64,000 nucleotides of DNA from Bacillus sp. MUM 116 (GTDB taxonomy: Bacteria; Bacillota; Bacilli; Bacillales; Cytobacillaceae): the NCBI RefSeq assembly GCF_001866655.1, contig NZ_MLYR01000086.1:1-64000 (forward strand), read 5' to 3'. Position numbers and translations under genes: made by a program. Below, in pieces: positions 9,347 through 17,111 of this stretch. Below the pieces are notes generated by a model. It saw only the letters and a list, made by a program, of their open reading frames with translations. It did no database searches and was not told where the DNA came from. Each line of letters starts with the position of its first letter. Position 1 is the stretch's first letter.

Positions 9347-9363
9347 TGCAAAAATTATGCCAA
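9347..9363 (-). promoter_or_regulatory. Sigma-54 promoter of the methionine gamma-lyase operon
   Basis: The minus strand reads TTGGCATAATTTTTGCA, with the -24 GG and -12 GC elements correctly spaced. It resembles the transporter promoter at 3720-3736 (TTGGCA-N6-TTGCA). Confidence 0.82.
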
Positions 9364-9423
9364 TTCTGTAAACCTTATAAAATCTACATTTTTAATATTA
9401 AAATTCTTTATTTATTTTCATTT

Positions 9424-9476
9424 TTGCCAAGGTACGCTGTAAAACATAGTGATTATTCAACTTACCACTTTGGCAA
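9424..9476. promoter_or_regulatory. Possible upstream activator site
   Basis: An imperfect inverted repeat, TTGCCAAGGT at 9424-9433 and ACTTTGGCAA at 9467-9476, lies about 60-130 bases upstream of the sigma-54 promoter. That is the usual position for an enhancer-binding protein site. It was not found in front of the transporter operon, so this is tentative. Confidence 0.4.
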
Positions 9477-9586
9477 TATTGATAATATTTTCCCAAAGTT
9501 AGAAGGAATTTAGCTACCGTTCTAACTTCTTGTTATTTCATTTTGCAGACAAGTCAATGTTCCTTCCCCTGCACTACCTAAGAAAA

Positions 9587-9615
9587 GGAACCATGCTCAA
9601 ATATCAGCATGGTCC
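9587..9615 (-). terminator. Terminator after the patatin gene
   Basis: Stem ACCATGCT/AGCATGGT with an 8-base loop, followed on the minus strand by a short T-rich tract (CCTTTTCTT). It overlaps the end of the patatin gene region. Confidence 0.6.
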
Positions 9616-9617
9616 AC

Positions 9618-10706
9618 TCATTGGAAAAAGCAATCAAATGGCCGGACTTTTTTCCTGCCAGGAAATTTTGACGTTAGGGCTTCAGGGGAATCCGAACCAA
9701 AAAACTTTTCAACATCAAATGTGGACTCCACGCCAATTTTATCGTAATTTTCCTTGATCCATGAATCAGCATTTTTTCGGCCGAAGTCATGCAGGTAAGT
9801 GAGATAATCCCACGAAACATTCAATTTGCTAGAACCATTTAAATGGTTCAACCCTTCACCCGTATTAATAAAATGAATATTGACCTTCTCCAATTGACCA
9901 TCGTAATCAAATCCATGATCGACAAGTCGATTTAACCCATTAATGAAGCGTATTTCACGCATTAAACTAGAGTTAAAACCGATGTCGGTTGCACGATCAA
10001 CGATGTCATGAGCAGTTGTCGGGAGCTTGGGGTAATTGGTCGGGTTAATTTGAACAACCATTAAATCATTACAATCATGCTCCCATAACAGAGGATAGAG
10101 AGCAGGATTCCCTACATAACCACCGTCCCAGTAATGCTCTCCATCGATTTCAACCGCTTTAAAGATTTGCGGCAAGCACGCTGAGGCTAGGACGGAATCG
10201 ACTGTAATTTCATCAGTATCAAACACTTTAACTTGTGAGGTCCTTACATTCGTTGCCGATAAGAAAAGCTTTATCTTCTGATTGTTACGTACCTTCTCAA
10301 AATCAATCATTTCATTCAGTGTATTCTTAAGCGGGTTAAAATCGAAAGGATTAAGCTGATAAGGGGAGAGGAATGAAGTGATGATTCCCCATGATTGATA
10401 GATTGGGTTGAAATCCATGTTACCAGGACTCACCATACGATCTAACCATGTCGGTTGAAAAGGAGAAAACATTCCCGATTCAGCGTTTTTACGCCAAAAT
10501 AAGTCAAGCATCTCCTGCGCTGTTTGCCTGTTTCCAATCGTCAATCCATAGGCCAATACAGTTGCGTTAACCGCCCCCGCACTCGTGCCCGATACAGCCG
10601 CAACTTCCAAGCTTTCTTCTTCAAGCAATCGATCGAGAACTCCCCATGTAAAAGCTCCATGCGCCCCTCCGCCCTGTAAGGCTAAGAGAATCTTCTTTTT
10701 TTCCAT
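9618..10706 (-). CDS. Patatin-like phospholipase
   Basis: 362 residues. It has the patatin oxyanion motif GGGAHGAF (residues 12-19), the nucleophile elbow GTSAG (about 40-44) and the catalytic aspartate in WDGGYVGNP (about 190). These form the Ser-Asp dyad of patatin lipases and acylhydrolases. No signal peptide is seen, so it is likely cytosolic or membrane-associated. The ATG has AAGGAG upstream. It stands alone; the substrate (phospholipid or storage polyester) cannot be decided. Confidence 0.88.
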   Translation of the reverse strand: MEKKKILLALQGGGAHGAFTWGVLDRLLEEESLEVAAVSGTSAGAVNATVLAYGLTIGNRQTAQEMLDLFWRKNAESGMFSPFQPTWLDRMVSPGNMDFNPIYQSWGIITSFLSPYQLNPFDFNPLKNTLNEMIDFEKVRNNQKIKLFLSATNVRTSQVKVFDTDEITVDSVLASACLPQIFKAVEIDGEHYWDGGYVGNPALYPLLWEHDCNDLMVVQINPTNYPKLPTTAHDIVDRATDIGFNSSLMREIRFINGLNRLVDHGFDYDGQLEKVNIHFINTGEGLNHLNGSSKLNVSWDYLTYLHDFGRKNADSWIKENYDKIGVESTFDVEKFFGSDSPEALTSKFPGRKKVRPFDCFFQ

Positions 10707-11033
10707 ATTTTTTTCTTCTCCTTAAAATAATTGGATTCACTTATTTATAAAGGCCCTTGCTCTTTCCCTTTTAATTGTAAGTTATTACACATGTTAACAC
10801 CTTTATTTTATAATTTTTAGTTTTCGACATCATCAACCATAATGTCGAATTTTTTGGAATTTTATCAATTCTTTATACATAAAATTTATAGTAATATTTA
10901 TATAGTTTACATGCTATTGAAAATTATTAATTTAAGCAATTCACGAAATTTATCAACTAAAATTTATGAACATATTTATATGTAATGGCGGTATTTAAAT
11001 TTATACATGAAAATAAAAGGAGTGGTTAGGTTT
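10707..11033. other. Intergenic region with an isolated hairpin
   Basis: AT-rich, no gene seen. A hairpin TTCGACAT/ATGTCGAA followed by six T at 10823-10856 looks like a plus-strand terminator, but no plus-strand gene precedes it. It may be left from a lost gene. Confidence 0.45.
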
Positions 11034-11201
11034 ATGAAGAATCCTGATAGCATTACGATAGAGGAGTTAGATAGTCGAATTGCTCATTTTGAGGATCGTC
11101 TTAACGATTTTATTATCACCCAAGATCAAGTTGAGTTCATCCAAGAAAGGTTAAAAGAACTAAAAACGCTTAAGAGTGCAATACTTCCACAGACTTTTTA
11201 A
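11034..11201 (+). CDS. Small helical protein of unknown function (55 aa)
   Basis: 55 residues, charged and probably coiled-coil (LDSRIAHFEDRLNDF...FIQERLKELKTLKSA). I start at the ATG at 11034 because AGGAG lies 11 bases upstream; an in-frame ATG at 11007 has no such site. No family was recognised. It is isolated among repeats and intergenic DNA. Confidence 0.6.
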   Translation: MKNPDSITIEELDSRIAHFEDRLNDFIITQDQVEFIQERLKELKTLKSAILPQTF

Positions 11202-11458
11202 ATAACGCATTTCTAAAAAAAGCTCTTCGGTCGTCAAGAGCCTTGATATGTCGATATCCGGTCAAAAGTGTTGATATAATCAAAAATTGTGTTAATATCC
11301 ACCTAAAATTTGTTGATATTATGCAAAACGACCCCTTCCCCCAATAAAAGGGGAATTTCCAATTAGATTTTTAATTGGTATTTATTTTTAATACGATAGT
11401 AATGTTTTGTTCATAATTTGTTAATCTGTTTGATCTAAAATAAATTTGCTAGGACAAA

Positions 11459-11530
11459 GCAATAGCTTAACCAAACCCCTTCTAAAAAAGTGCCAGGTAC
11501 CTTCCGTCAAAGGAGATACCCGGCACTTTT
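11459..11530. repeat. Dispersed repeat A, copy 1 (hairpin-forming)
   Basis: About 72 bases nearly identical to 14720-14792. It holds a hairpin with arms AAAAAGTGCC and GGCACTTTT. The shared part includes AGCTTAA.CAAACCCCTTCTA before the hairpin. It could act as a terminator. Confidence 0.75.
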
Positions 11531-11563
11531 GTATAACTATGTCATAAATAATCAATTTGTTGT

Positions 11564-11790
11564 TTAAGTTATATCCACATCATTTCCTTTTGGAATCTTT
11601 TTAGAGGATAGGAATGATCGTAAATCGATGATGATGTGAAGAATGATTGGAAAAAGTAAAGATCCGGTTATGCTGTAAGCTCTTGCTAAAACAAAACCTA
11701 TTAAGGTTGTCAAAATAAACCCTTTCCACCCCCCCCAAAAAAAAAGCTAAAACTAACCCGAAACAGCTTTGATATTTAATCTACACCAAA
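11564..11790 (-). pseudogene. CPBP/CAAX-family membrane protease remnant
   Basis: The minus strand codes for LTTLIGFVLARAYSITGSLL followed by FPIILHIIIDLR, the last conserved segment of CPBP intramembrane proteases, and stops at 11564. Upstream the reading continues as CFGLVLAFFLGG only in another frame. The break is at a run of eight C followed by nine A (11729-11745), and stop codons block extension further. The N-terminal two thirds are absent. It is a decayed gene, or possibly a phase-variable tract, but the missing start favours decay. Confidence 0.6.
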
Positions 11791-11897
11791 CTCCTTCAAC
11801 CGCCACCTGCTAATACCAGTGCTTATCACACTACCTTTTAGTTATTTATGGGAATATTATACTATATTTCTCTTTTTTAGGAGAACCACGGGGACGG

Positions 11898-11937
11898 TCC
11901 TCTTGGTCTATTTTTAATTTCGTGGACCAAAAAAGCC
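11898..11937. repeat. Dispersed repeat B, copy 1
   Basis: A 40-base segment (CTCTTGGTCTATTTTTA... ending in AAAAAGCC) closely matching 16840-16880. A GGGGACGGT-type sequence common in Bacillus intergenic DNA lies beside both. Confidence 0.55.
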
Positions 11938-11989
11938 ATGAGAACCTTCCACATGGTTCATCATTTAATTTATAATAAGTATTAAAATT

Positions 11990-12226
11990 AAGGCTCTTTT
12001 CTCAAGGATTGTTGTTTTTGTAGTAGGTTTTGAAAGGGCAAAATGTTAATCAAGAAGTTGATTGGAACGGAAGGTGCGAGACTCCTGCGGGAGCAGCGGG
12101 ACAGGTGAGACCACAGAGGAGCGTTGCTCCGAGGAGGCTCACCGCCCGCCCCGCGGAAAGCGAGCATCCCTACGTTCCAATCAACCACTTTGTTCATTAA
12201 CAACAAACTTTACGAAAACAGCCTAA
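11990..12226. repeat. Large GC-rich inverted-repeat element
   Basis: A GC-rich island in AT-rich DNA. The inner core (about 12060-12175, GCGAGACTCCTGCGGGAGC...) is a dispersed intergenic repeat that I recognise from Bacillus genomes. It is bounded by TTGATTGGAACG and CGTTCCAATCAA. Outer parts also match in inverted order: AGGCTCTTTTCTCAAGGATT on the left and the complement of AAAGTTTGTTGTTAATGAAC on the right. It has no transposase and looks like a MITE or a structured RNA element. Confidence 0.75.
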
Positions 12227-12257
12227 ATTAAAAAAAGGACGAAAGGATGTTTATTAT

Positions 12258-12344
12258 ATGAAACATCTTGTAATCGTACTAATTATTATAGATATTCTAA
12301 TCATAATAGCAGTAATTTCTGGTGAAATATTCTTTAGAATTTAA
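12258..12344 (+). CDS. Putative small membrane peptide (28 aa)
   Basis: ATG at 12258 with AAAGGA nine bases upstream, 28 codons, then TAA. The peptide MKHLVIVLIIIDILIIIAVI plus SGEIFFRI is one strongly hydrophobic segment. It lies between a repeat element and a convergent membrane protein gene. Coding is plausible from the ribosome site and composition, but homology is unknown. Confidence 0.45.
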   Translation: MKHLVIVLIIIDILIIIAVISGEIFFRI

Positions 12345-12347
12345 ATG

Positions 12348-12971
12348 CTACTTCGTTTTAGGTAACTTCCGATAAAACAAAACAATGTTAATGACTAAAA
12401 TAATAACAAAGTAAAAACCATACATGGAAACAGAAAACAACATATTTTGCTGGAAGTTTGCTCCTGCATAACACAAAAATAATATATTGGGGATTTTTCC
12501 TATTATAGAAGCTATAACAAAGACTCTCCAATTAACCGTACTTAAGCTGCATCCAATATTCACGACTGGTGCAGGTATAATCGGAATTAATCGGGCAATA
12601 AAAATTGTCATAAACGCCTTGTCTTTAAGCTGTTTTTCATATGCTTGTGCTTTAGGATATCTTTTCAACTTTTGTTGAGCCCAATTTCTAAATCCATACC
12701 TTGTAAGGAAAAAGAGTAAGATGGTTCCAATCATGGATCCTGTAAGGGTAATGATACTTCCCTTCAGCGGGCCAAAAACCGCTCCTATGGTACCCGATGT
12801 TACGGGGAACGGGATGATTGGAAAAAACACGCATAAAGACAGTAACAGCAGGCTGAACACGACTGCGTGGGGCCCTCCCTGAATAATCATTAGAAAAAGC
12901 GTGTTTTTTTCTGTAATTCCTATACCTATAATAACAACTAACAAAAATACAAGAATGAATTTTTTTATCAT
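12348..12971 (-). CDS. TVP38/TMEM64 (DedA-like) family membrane protein
   Basis: 207 residues with about five hydrophobic segments. The central motif region FPVTSGTIGAVFGPLKGSII and FIARLIPIIPAPVVNIGCSL is typical of TVP38/TMEM64 (VTT domain) proteins, related to lipid scramblases and DedA transporters. The C-terminus is basic. It stands alone. A role in membrane lipid or phosphate-lipid transport is family knowledge, not shown here. Confidence 0.85.
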   Translation of the reverse strand: MIKKFILVFLLVVIIGIGITEKNTLFLMIIQGGPHAVVFSLLLLSLCVFFPIIPFPVTSGTIGAVFGPLKGSIITLTGSMIGTILLFFLTRYGFRNWAQQKLKRYPKAQAYEKQLKDKAFMTIFIARLIPIIPAPVVNIGCSLSTVNWRVFVIASIIGKIPNILFLCYAGANFQQNMLFSVSMYGFYFVIILVINIVLFYRKLPKTK

Positions 12972-13109
12972 TTCGACCCCCGAAAGGAATTCTTCATTAT
13001 TTATATAAATGTAAATTATTTACAGTATGAAGAATTGTTATACTACAAAGAGTGAAAAGTAAATTTAGACTCAACATACCTTGATGCTTCTTCATATATT
13101 TGTAAGTTT

Positions 13110-13367
13110 TTATTCTTCATATGGATGTGGATTTCTACCATTCTTGTCATACATTGTCCCTTTTAACTTTAAACCGTTTCTAAACATACCATCAAAAATC
13201 ACTTTACCTGTCTCAGGGTCATAAAGTTTCCCCGAACCATCTCTTTCTCCTCTGCTATTCACAGTGCCTTCGTAAATTAATTTGCCTTTTTCATATTGCT
13301 TTTCATCCTTTTGGCACCCAGTTAATGCCAAGATACATATAATAAAGATTGCAAAAAAAGTTCTCAC
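13110..13367 (-). CDS. Small lipoprotein with MORN-like repeats
   Basis: 85 residues from a GTG start with GGTGA upstream. A signal peptide ends in the lipobox LTGC (Cys18). The mature part has MORN-like units (GKLIYEGTVNSRGERDGSGK and GKVIFDGMFRNG). MORN repeats often bind lipids or proteins at the envelope. Function unknown. Confidence 0.75.
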   Translation of the reverse strand: MRTFFAIFIICILALTGCQKDEKQYEKGKLIYEGTVNSRGERDGSGKLYDPETGKVIFDGMFRNGLKLKGTMYDKNGRNPHPYEE

Positions 13368-13655
13368 AAAATCACCCTACCCTGTCATACTTTTATTAAC
13401 AGACTTCTTAAATAAGAATACCACTTTTTATTTATGATAAAATTACTATTTTATTGGGAAGCATACTATCACCTCTGTTCCATATTCAACGGTTACCATA
13501 AACTATCTCTCCACTTGAAACAAATATCATTTTAAGAAAAGTAGTAAATAAACTCATAATAATATTAATTTAACATATTGTGGTTATTTTCCTTTTTATT
13601 TTTTACCTTATGTACCTTGTTTTAGCTTCTTCCACTAACTAGGTGAACCACCCTT

Positions 13656-13861
13656 TTGCTTGAGACGGGACCTGCACCCTTACTAGATAGAAACACGAGA
13701 ATGCAGATTCGAAATAACCAAGTCTTCACCTTTGTTTGCAAAGGGGTCAATTTGTCGATATCACTTGTACATCAGGCCCCATTATCATCAGAATTGGATG
13801 CGGAAACCAGTTCAATGTTCGGGTTCCTACCTTTCACTTAAGAGCCGGACAAGCCGTTCAA
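13656..13861 (+). pseudogene. Possible frameshifted small Cys-containing protein gene
   Basis: Two frames read as one protein if one base is added in the G run at 13743-13746: RNNQVFTFVCKG in one frame, then QFVDITCTSGPIIIRIGCGN and QFNVRVPTFHLRAGQAVQVTCIG in the next, ending in a stop at 13859-13861. The second part looks like a beta-rich Cys protein. No clear start site was found. It could also be chance; the unusually protein-like second half is the only support. Confidence 0.35.
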
Positions 13862-14359
13862 GTGACTTGTATCGGTTAACTTTTATTCTGATATAACCGA
13901 AAACAGTACTCTAATGGGTACTATTTTTTTTCTAAATATATTAAAAATCGACAGCATCCTAACACCTTCCTTCCAATCAAACCTTTGATTAAAACCACGA
14001 CAAGCCCATATGAAAAACGAACATAGTCTAGTTTCCGGGGAAATTTTTTGTCGATAATTTTATTTAGCCTTTTCCCGATTAATCTCCCAAACTATCAAAA
14101 ATGACTTTATGTCTTAAAATTATATTAGTTCCGACAAACCGGGCTTCCACACAAACGTTTGATTAGAAATTGAGCAAGCCCTTCTAATATATAGATTTAT
14201 TCAAGAAAAGATGTAAGATAATTGTCGAAAACTTGGATAGAAAATCCTTTCACGGGATGTTATCTAAAAGTAGAGTATGCTTCTGCTGTACCCATACAAT
14301 AAAAAAACTGGCCCAAAAGATTGTCATTCAACGACCTCTTGAGTCACCTCAAAAAGAGA
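13862..14359. other. Intergenic region with two similar palindromes
   Basis: About 500 bases without a convincing gene. It holds a hairpin with a T run (13903-13932), the palindrome AATCAAACCTTTGATT at 13975-13990 and a related CAAACGTTTG at 14152-14161. Confidence 0.5.
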
Positions 14360-14584
14360 TTACCACCAACAAAATGGAAAAATCGGCCAGCAAAATGGAA
14401 TGAAACAGGATCCCCAAAAACCATATCCATAACCTTCATTTTTATAAGAAGGATTGAATTCAACAATTTCCATTCCATCTTGTCTAACTTCTACGACCTT
14501 GCCTAACGCCCATTCTCCGTCTTCTTTTCTAAAACGAACCAATTCGCCTACTAAACGCTGTGCGTTTTCATAATTTAATTGCAC
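14360..14584 (-). CDS. Small protein of unknown function with hydrophobic aromatic tail
   Basis: 74 residues from a GTG start with GGAGGGA nine bases upstream. Residues 1-45 resemble a small beta-barrel (VGELVRFRKEDGEWALGKVV). The last 22 residues are rich in Trp, Phe and Cys (WGSCFIPFCWPIFPFCWW), an odd tail that might bind metal or membrane. Family not recognised. Confidence 0.65.
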   Translation of the reverse strand: MQLNYENAQRLVGELVRFRKEDGEWALGKVVEVRQDGMEIVEFNPSYKNEGYGYGFWGSCFIPFCWPIFPFCWW

Positions 14585-14719
14585 TAAAAGTCCCTCCTTT
14601 CAAAATGTGGACTTATTATAAAGTATGATAGATATGCATTCTTGCAAGGGCAAACATCATGAGCTTGTCCAAAATGCTAGAAATTTTCGGCTGAGTCCAT
14701 AGGAATTTCCAATCCCAAT

Positions 14720-14795
14720 AGCAACAGCTTAATCAAACCCCTTCTATAAAAAGTGCCAGGTACCTTCCACCAAAGAAGATATCTGGCACTTTTTT
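14720..14795. repeat. Dispersed repeat A, copy 2 (hairpin-forming)
   Basis: Second copy of the 11459-11530 repeat, with hairpin arms AAAAAGTGCCAGG and CTGGCACTTTTTT. The T run makes it look like a terminator on either strand. Confidence 0.78.
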
Positions 14796-14937
14796 CTCTA
14801 TCAGCATAAAGCCGCAGGGACCCTCCCCAATGTTCATCCTCATGGTCTCCTTGGTTCTTCTTTTGTTAACTTTTTATTAATAATGTAAACATTTCTCCTA
14901 TTAGATAGTAACTGTAATTATTTATTTGTATAATTTT

Positions 14938-15085
14938 TAGAAAAGCGCAAGCGCCTTGATCAGCCTCAGGCATAGCGTAAGACGAGCCGACGAGAAGGTT
15001 GCGCTTTAACCTTCTTGGCGGATCGGCTTACGACCTCGAGGGGCTAGGCTGCTTGCGCTAGACAATTCTCGAAGTCTAAAACTTA
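14938..15085. repeat. Dispersed repeat C, copy 1
   Basis: About 145 bases beginning AGAAAAGCGCAAGCGCC and ending AATTCTCGAAGTCTAAAA, GC-richer than its surroundings, with internal inverted repeats (AGAAGGTTGCGCTTTAACCTTCT). A related copy is at 52357-52497. This family is common between Bacillus genes; it carries no coding sequence. Confidence 0.8.
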
Positions 15086-15130
15086 TACGTTCTTAATCTT
15101 TTTAAAAATACTCGAATGGAGATGAATAGG

Positions 15131-15397
15131 ATGGAAAATCATCATTTGAACCCGCTGCCAATAATTGATAAGTTCAAAAAGAAATTCTCATCATTTAGAG
15201 TACTAAGGAATGCAATAACAATCTCACTCGTAACTATTTCATTGTCTATTGATGTCATGATGGTTATAACCAATATCAGTAGAATAATTAGTATCGGATT
15301 AGGAATTATATCATTATTTATTTTTTGGTTTGCCTTGAATAATTACTACGAAAAGTGCTCCAAATTTTATGGAAAAACTGACAATCCTCACCGCTAA
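15131..15397 (+). CDS. Small membrane protein of unknown function (88 aa)
   Basis: 88 residues with two predicted membrane helices (about 36-52 and 57-75) and charged ends. The ATG at 15131 has GGAG nine bases upstream, so the ATG at 15116 is less likely. It follows a dispersed repeat. Family not recognised. Confidence 0.55.
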   Translation: MENHHLNPLPIIDKFKKKFSSFRVLRNAITISLVTISLSIDVMMVITNISRIISIGLGIISLFIFWFALNNYYEKCSKFYGKTDNPHR

Positions 15398-15552
15398 TGG
15401 ACACTATAGAGTCGATTCTCCTGGTTCAAATAACAGGATCCGTCCTCATGTTCACGCTTGGAAATGTTAAACTGATAATAGCCGAAAAGGGTCATAAAAC
15501 AGGTGATTTGTTTGGTTGACAAAAAATAAGATCAGAAAGGATGTTACCCAGA

Positions 15553-16293
15553 ATGTCTACTATTCAAGATCGAGTAGTTATCATTACAGGTGCCTCCAGC
15601 GGGATTGGGGAAGCAACCGCAAAAGACCTTGCAACTAAAGGGGCGAAGGTGGTACTGGCAGCCCGCCGTGAAGAACGTTTACAGAAACTGCAAGAAGAGA
15701 TTCAAAAGAATGGCGGACAAGCTATTTACAAAGTGACCGATGTGACTTCGCATGAACAAATGGAGGAGTTAGCGGAGTATGCTCTGAAAGAGTTTGGGAA
15801 AATCGATGTTTTAGTGAATAATGCAGGCGTCATGCCTCAATCGTTCCTGTATAAGAAAAAAATTGAAGAATGGAATACGATGATTGATGTCAATATTAAA
15901 GGCGTCCTTTATGGCATTACGGCTGTCCTTCCATCCATGAGAGAACGAAAATCAGGTCATATTATTACTCTTTCTTCCGTTGCCGGCTATGGAGTATGGC
16001 CTGCGAGTTCGGTTTATAGTGCGACAAAATACGCCGTACGCGCGATTACGGAAGGTCTCCGTAAAGAAGAGGCCCGCAACAACATTCGTACAACCATTAT
16101 CTCGCCGGGAGCAATTAGTACCGAATTAACGGAAACGATTACGGATACGAAACTAAAAGCGGCATTTGATGAGCTTTACAAAGATGCAATTGAAGCCGAA
16201 AACATTGCCCGTGCGATTTGCTTCGCCATTGAACAGCCGCCTGAAGTAGCCGTAAGTGAGATGATGATTCGCCCTACACATGAAAAGTTGTAA
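15553..16293 (+). CDS. Short-chain dehydrogenase/reductase (SDR)
   Basis: 246 residues. It has the NAD(P)-binding motif TGASSGIG (about 12-19), NNAG, catalytic Ser and YSATK (Tyr-x3-Lys near 155). I start at the ATG at 15553 because AAAGGA lies upstream and the paralogue at 52576-53322 begins the same way (MSNIQDKVVII). It would reduce a carbonyl or oxidise an alcohol; substrate unknown. A strong terminator follows. Confidence 0.9.
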   Translation: MSTIQDRVVIITGASSGIGEATAKDLATKGAKVVLAARREERLQKLQEEIQKNGGQAIYKVTDVTSHEQMEELAEYALKEFGKIDVLVNNAGVMPQSFLYKKKIEEWNTMIDVNIKGVLYGITAVLPSMRERKSGHIITLSSVAGYGVWPASSVYSATKYAVRAITEGLRKEEARNNIRTTIISPGAISTELTETITDTKLKAAFDELYKDAIEAENIARAICFAIEQPPEVAVSEMMIRPTHEKL

Positions 16294-16315
16294 TCAGGGT
16301 ACGTGGTTTCCGATA

Positions 16316-16346
16316 AATGACGTGGAAATTTTCCACGTCATTTTTA
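16316..16346 (+). terminator. Terminator of the SDR gene
   Basis: A near-perfect stem ATGACGTGGAA/TTCCACGTCAT followed by TTTT, 23 bases after the SDR stop codon. Confidence 0.85.
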
Positions 16347-16371
16347 TAGACGAAGGCAAAATACTACCTCT

Positions 16372-16797
16372 TCATCTCTCGATCAATGCGGACATCTCAC
16401 CTTCAAAAACTTTTTCTTCTTTATCATTTAAGGTAGTTAACAATATCGTAAGGATCCCCGTTTGATTTTTCATTGCTTTTATATCAATAACTTCACCAAT
16501 GACCTGCAATACATCTCCAGGATACACGGGCTTCATAAATTTAAGATGATTCATTCGTGTTCCAGCAATGATCTCATCCCCATAGATTCCTTCTTCCACC
16601 AAAAGCTTAAATGAAAGGGCGAGCGTATGGATACCGGAGGCAATGATGCCCTGAAACCTACCTTTATTGGCCCTTTCCTCATCCAAATGCATATATTGAG
16701 GGTCAAATTCACCTGCAAACCTCATAATATCTTCTTTCGTTACTATAAATGATTTCGATTTAAACACCTGTCCAATTGTAAACTCATCTAATTTCAC
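16372..16797 (-). CDS. MaoC-like hot-dog dehydratase
   Basis: 141 residues from a GTG start with GAGGTG upstream. The MaoC hydratase motif is FAGEFDPQYMHLDEERA (Asp and His), followed by GIIASGIHTLA and HLKFMKPVYPGDVL. These proteins hydrate enoyl-CoA thioesters. It is monocistronic here and convergent to the SDR, so its pathway is not clear. Confidence 0.88.
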   Translation of the reverse strand: MKLDEFTIGQVFKSKSFIVTKEDIMRFAGEFDPQYMHLDEERANKGRFQGIIASGIHTLALSFKLLVEEGIYGDEIIAGTRMNHLKFMKPVYPGDVLQVIGEVIDIKAMKNQTGILTILLTTLNDKEEKVFEGEMSALIER

Positions 16798-17111
16798 TCG
16801 TACACCTCTATTCTGTAATTGTTGTGTCCACAGAGACGTTTCTCTTAGTCTATTTTATCATTTCTTGGACCCAAAAAGCCGACGGAACCGTCCCCTTGGT
16901 TTTGTTGCACTGAAATTATGGTTTATTGAAAGGTTTATTTCATGTTTAATAAGAAAATATAAAAAAGAGAAGTGCTGCTAACACTTCTCATTGCAACTGC
17001 TACCGTCAGGGTGGTGGTTATCAAAGTAGATTATTTGTGAGAACCACCCTTTGCTTACGACGGCATAGTGCGGTTTTCTTGTTTTCTAGAACATGTTTCT
17101 CATACCGGTAT
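16798..17111. other. Intergenic region with repeat B copy 2 and hairpins
   Basis: Contains repeat B copy 2 (16840-16880), a hairpin GAGAAGTG/CACTTCTC near 16970-16993 followed on the minus strand by T6 (a likely terminator for the permease), and an inverted pair AGGGTGGT/AACCACCCT around 17008-17051. No gene seen. Confidence 0.55.

Noticed and set aside
11988..12206. Open frame on the minus strand within the GC-rich repeat
   Set aside because: It is fully inside the dispersed repeat element, has no ribosome site and reads as low-quality protein; an artefact of high GC.
13642..17070. Similar stretches GAACCACCCTTT..GCTT..GACGG at 13642 and 17041 as an attachment-site pair
   Set aside because: Short, imperfect and without integrase or phage genes between; more likely another dispersed repeat.
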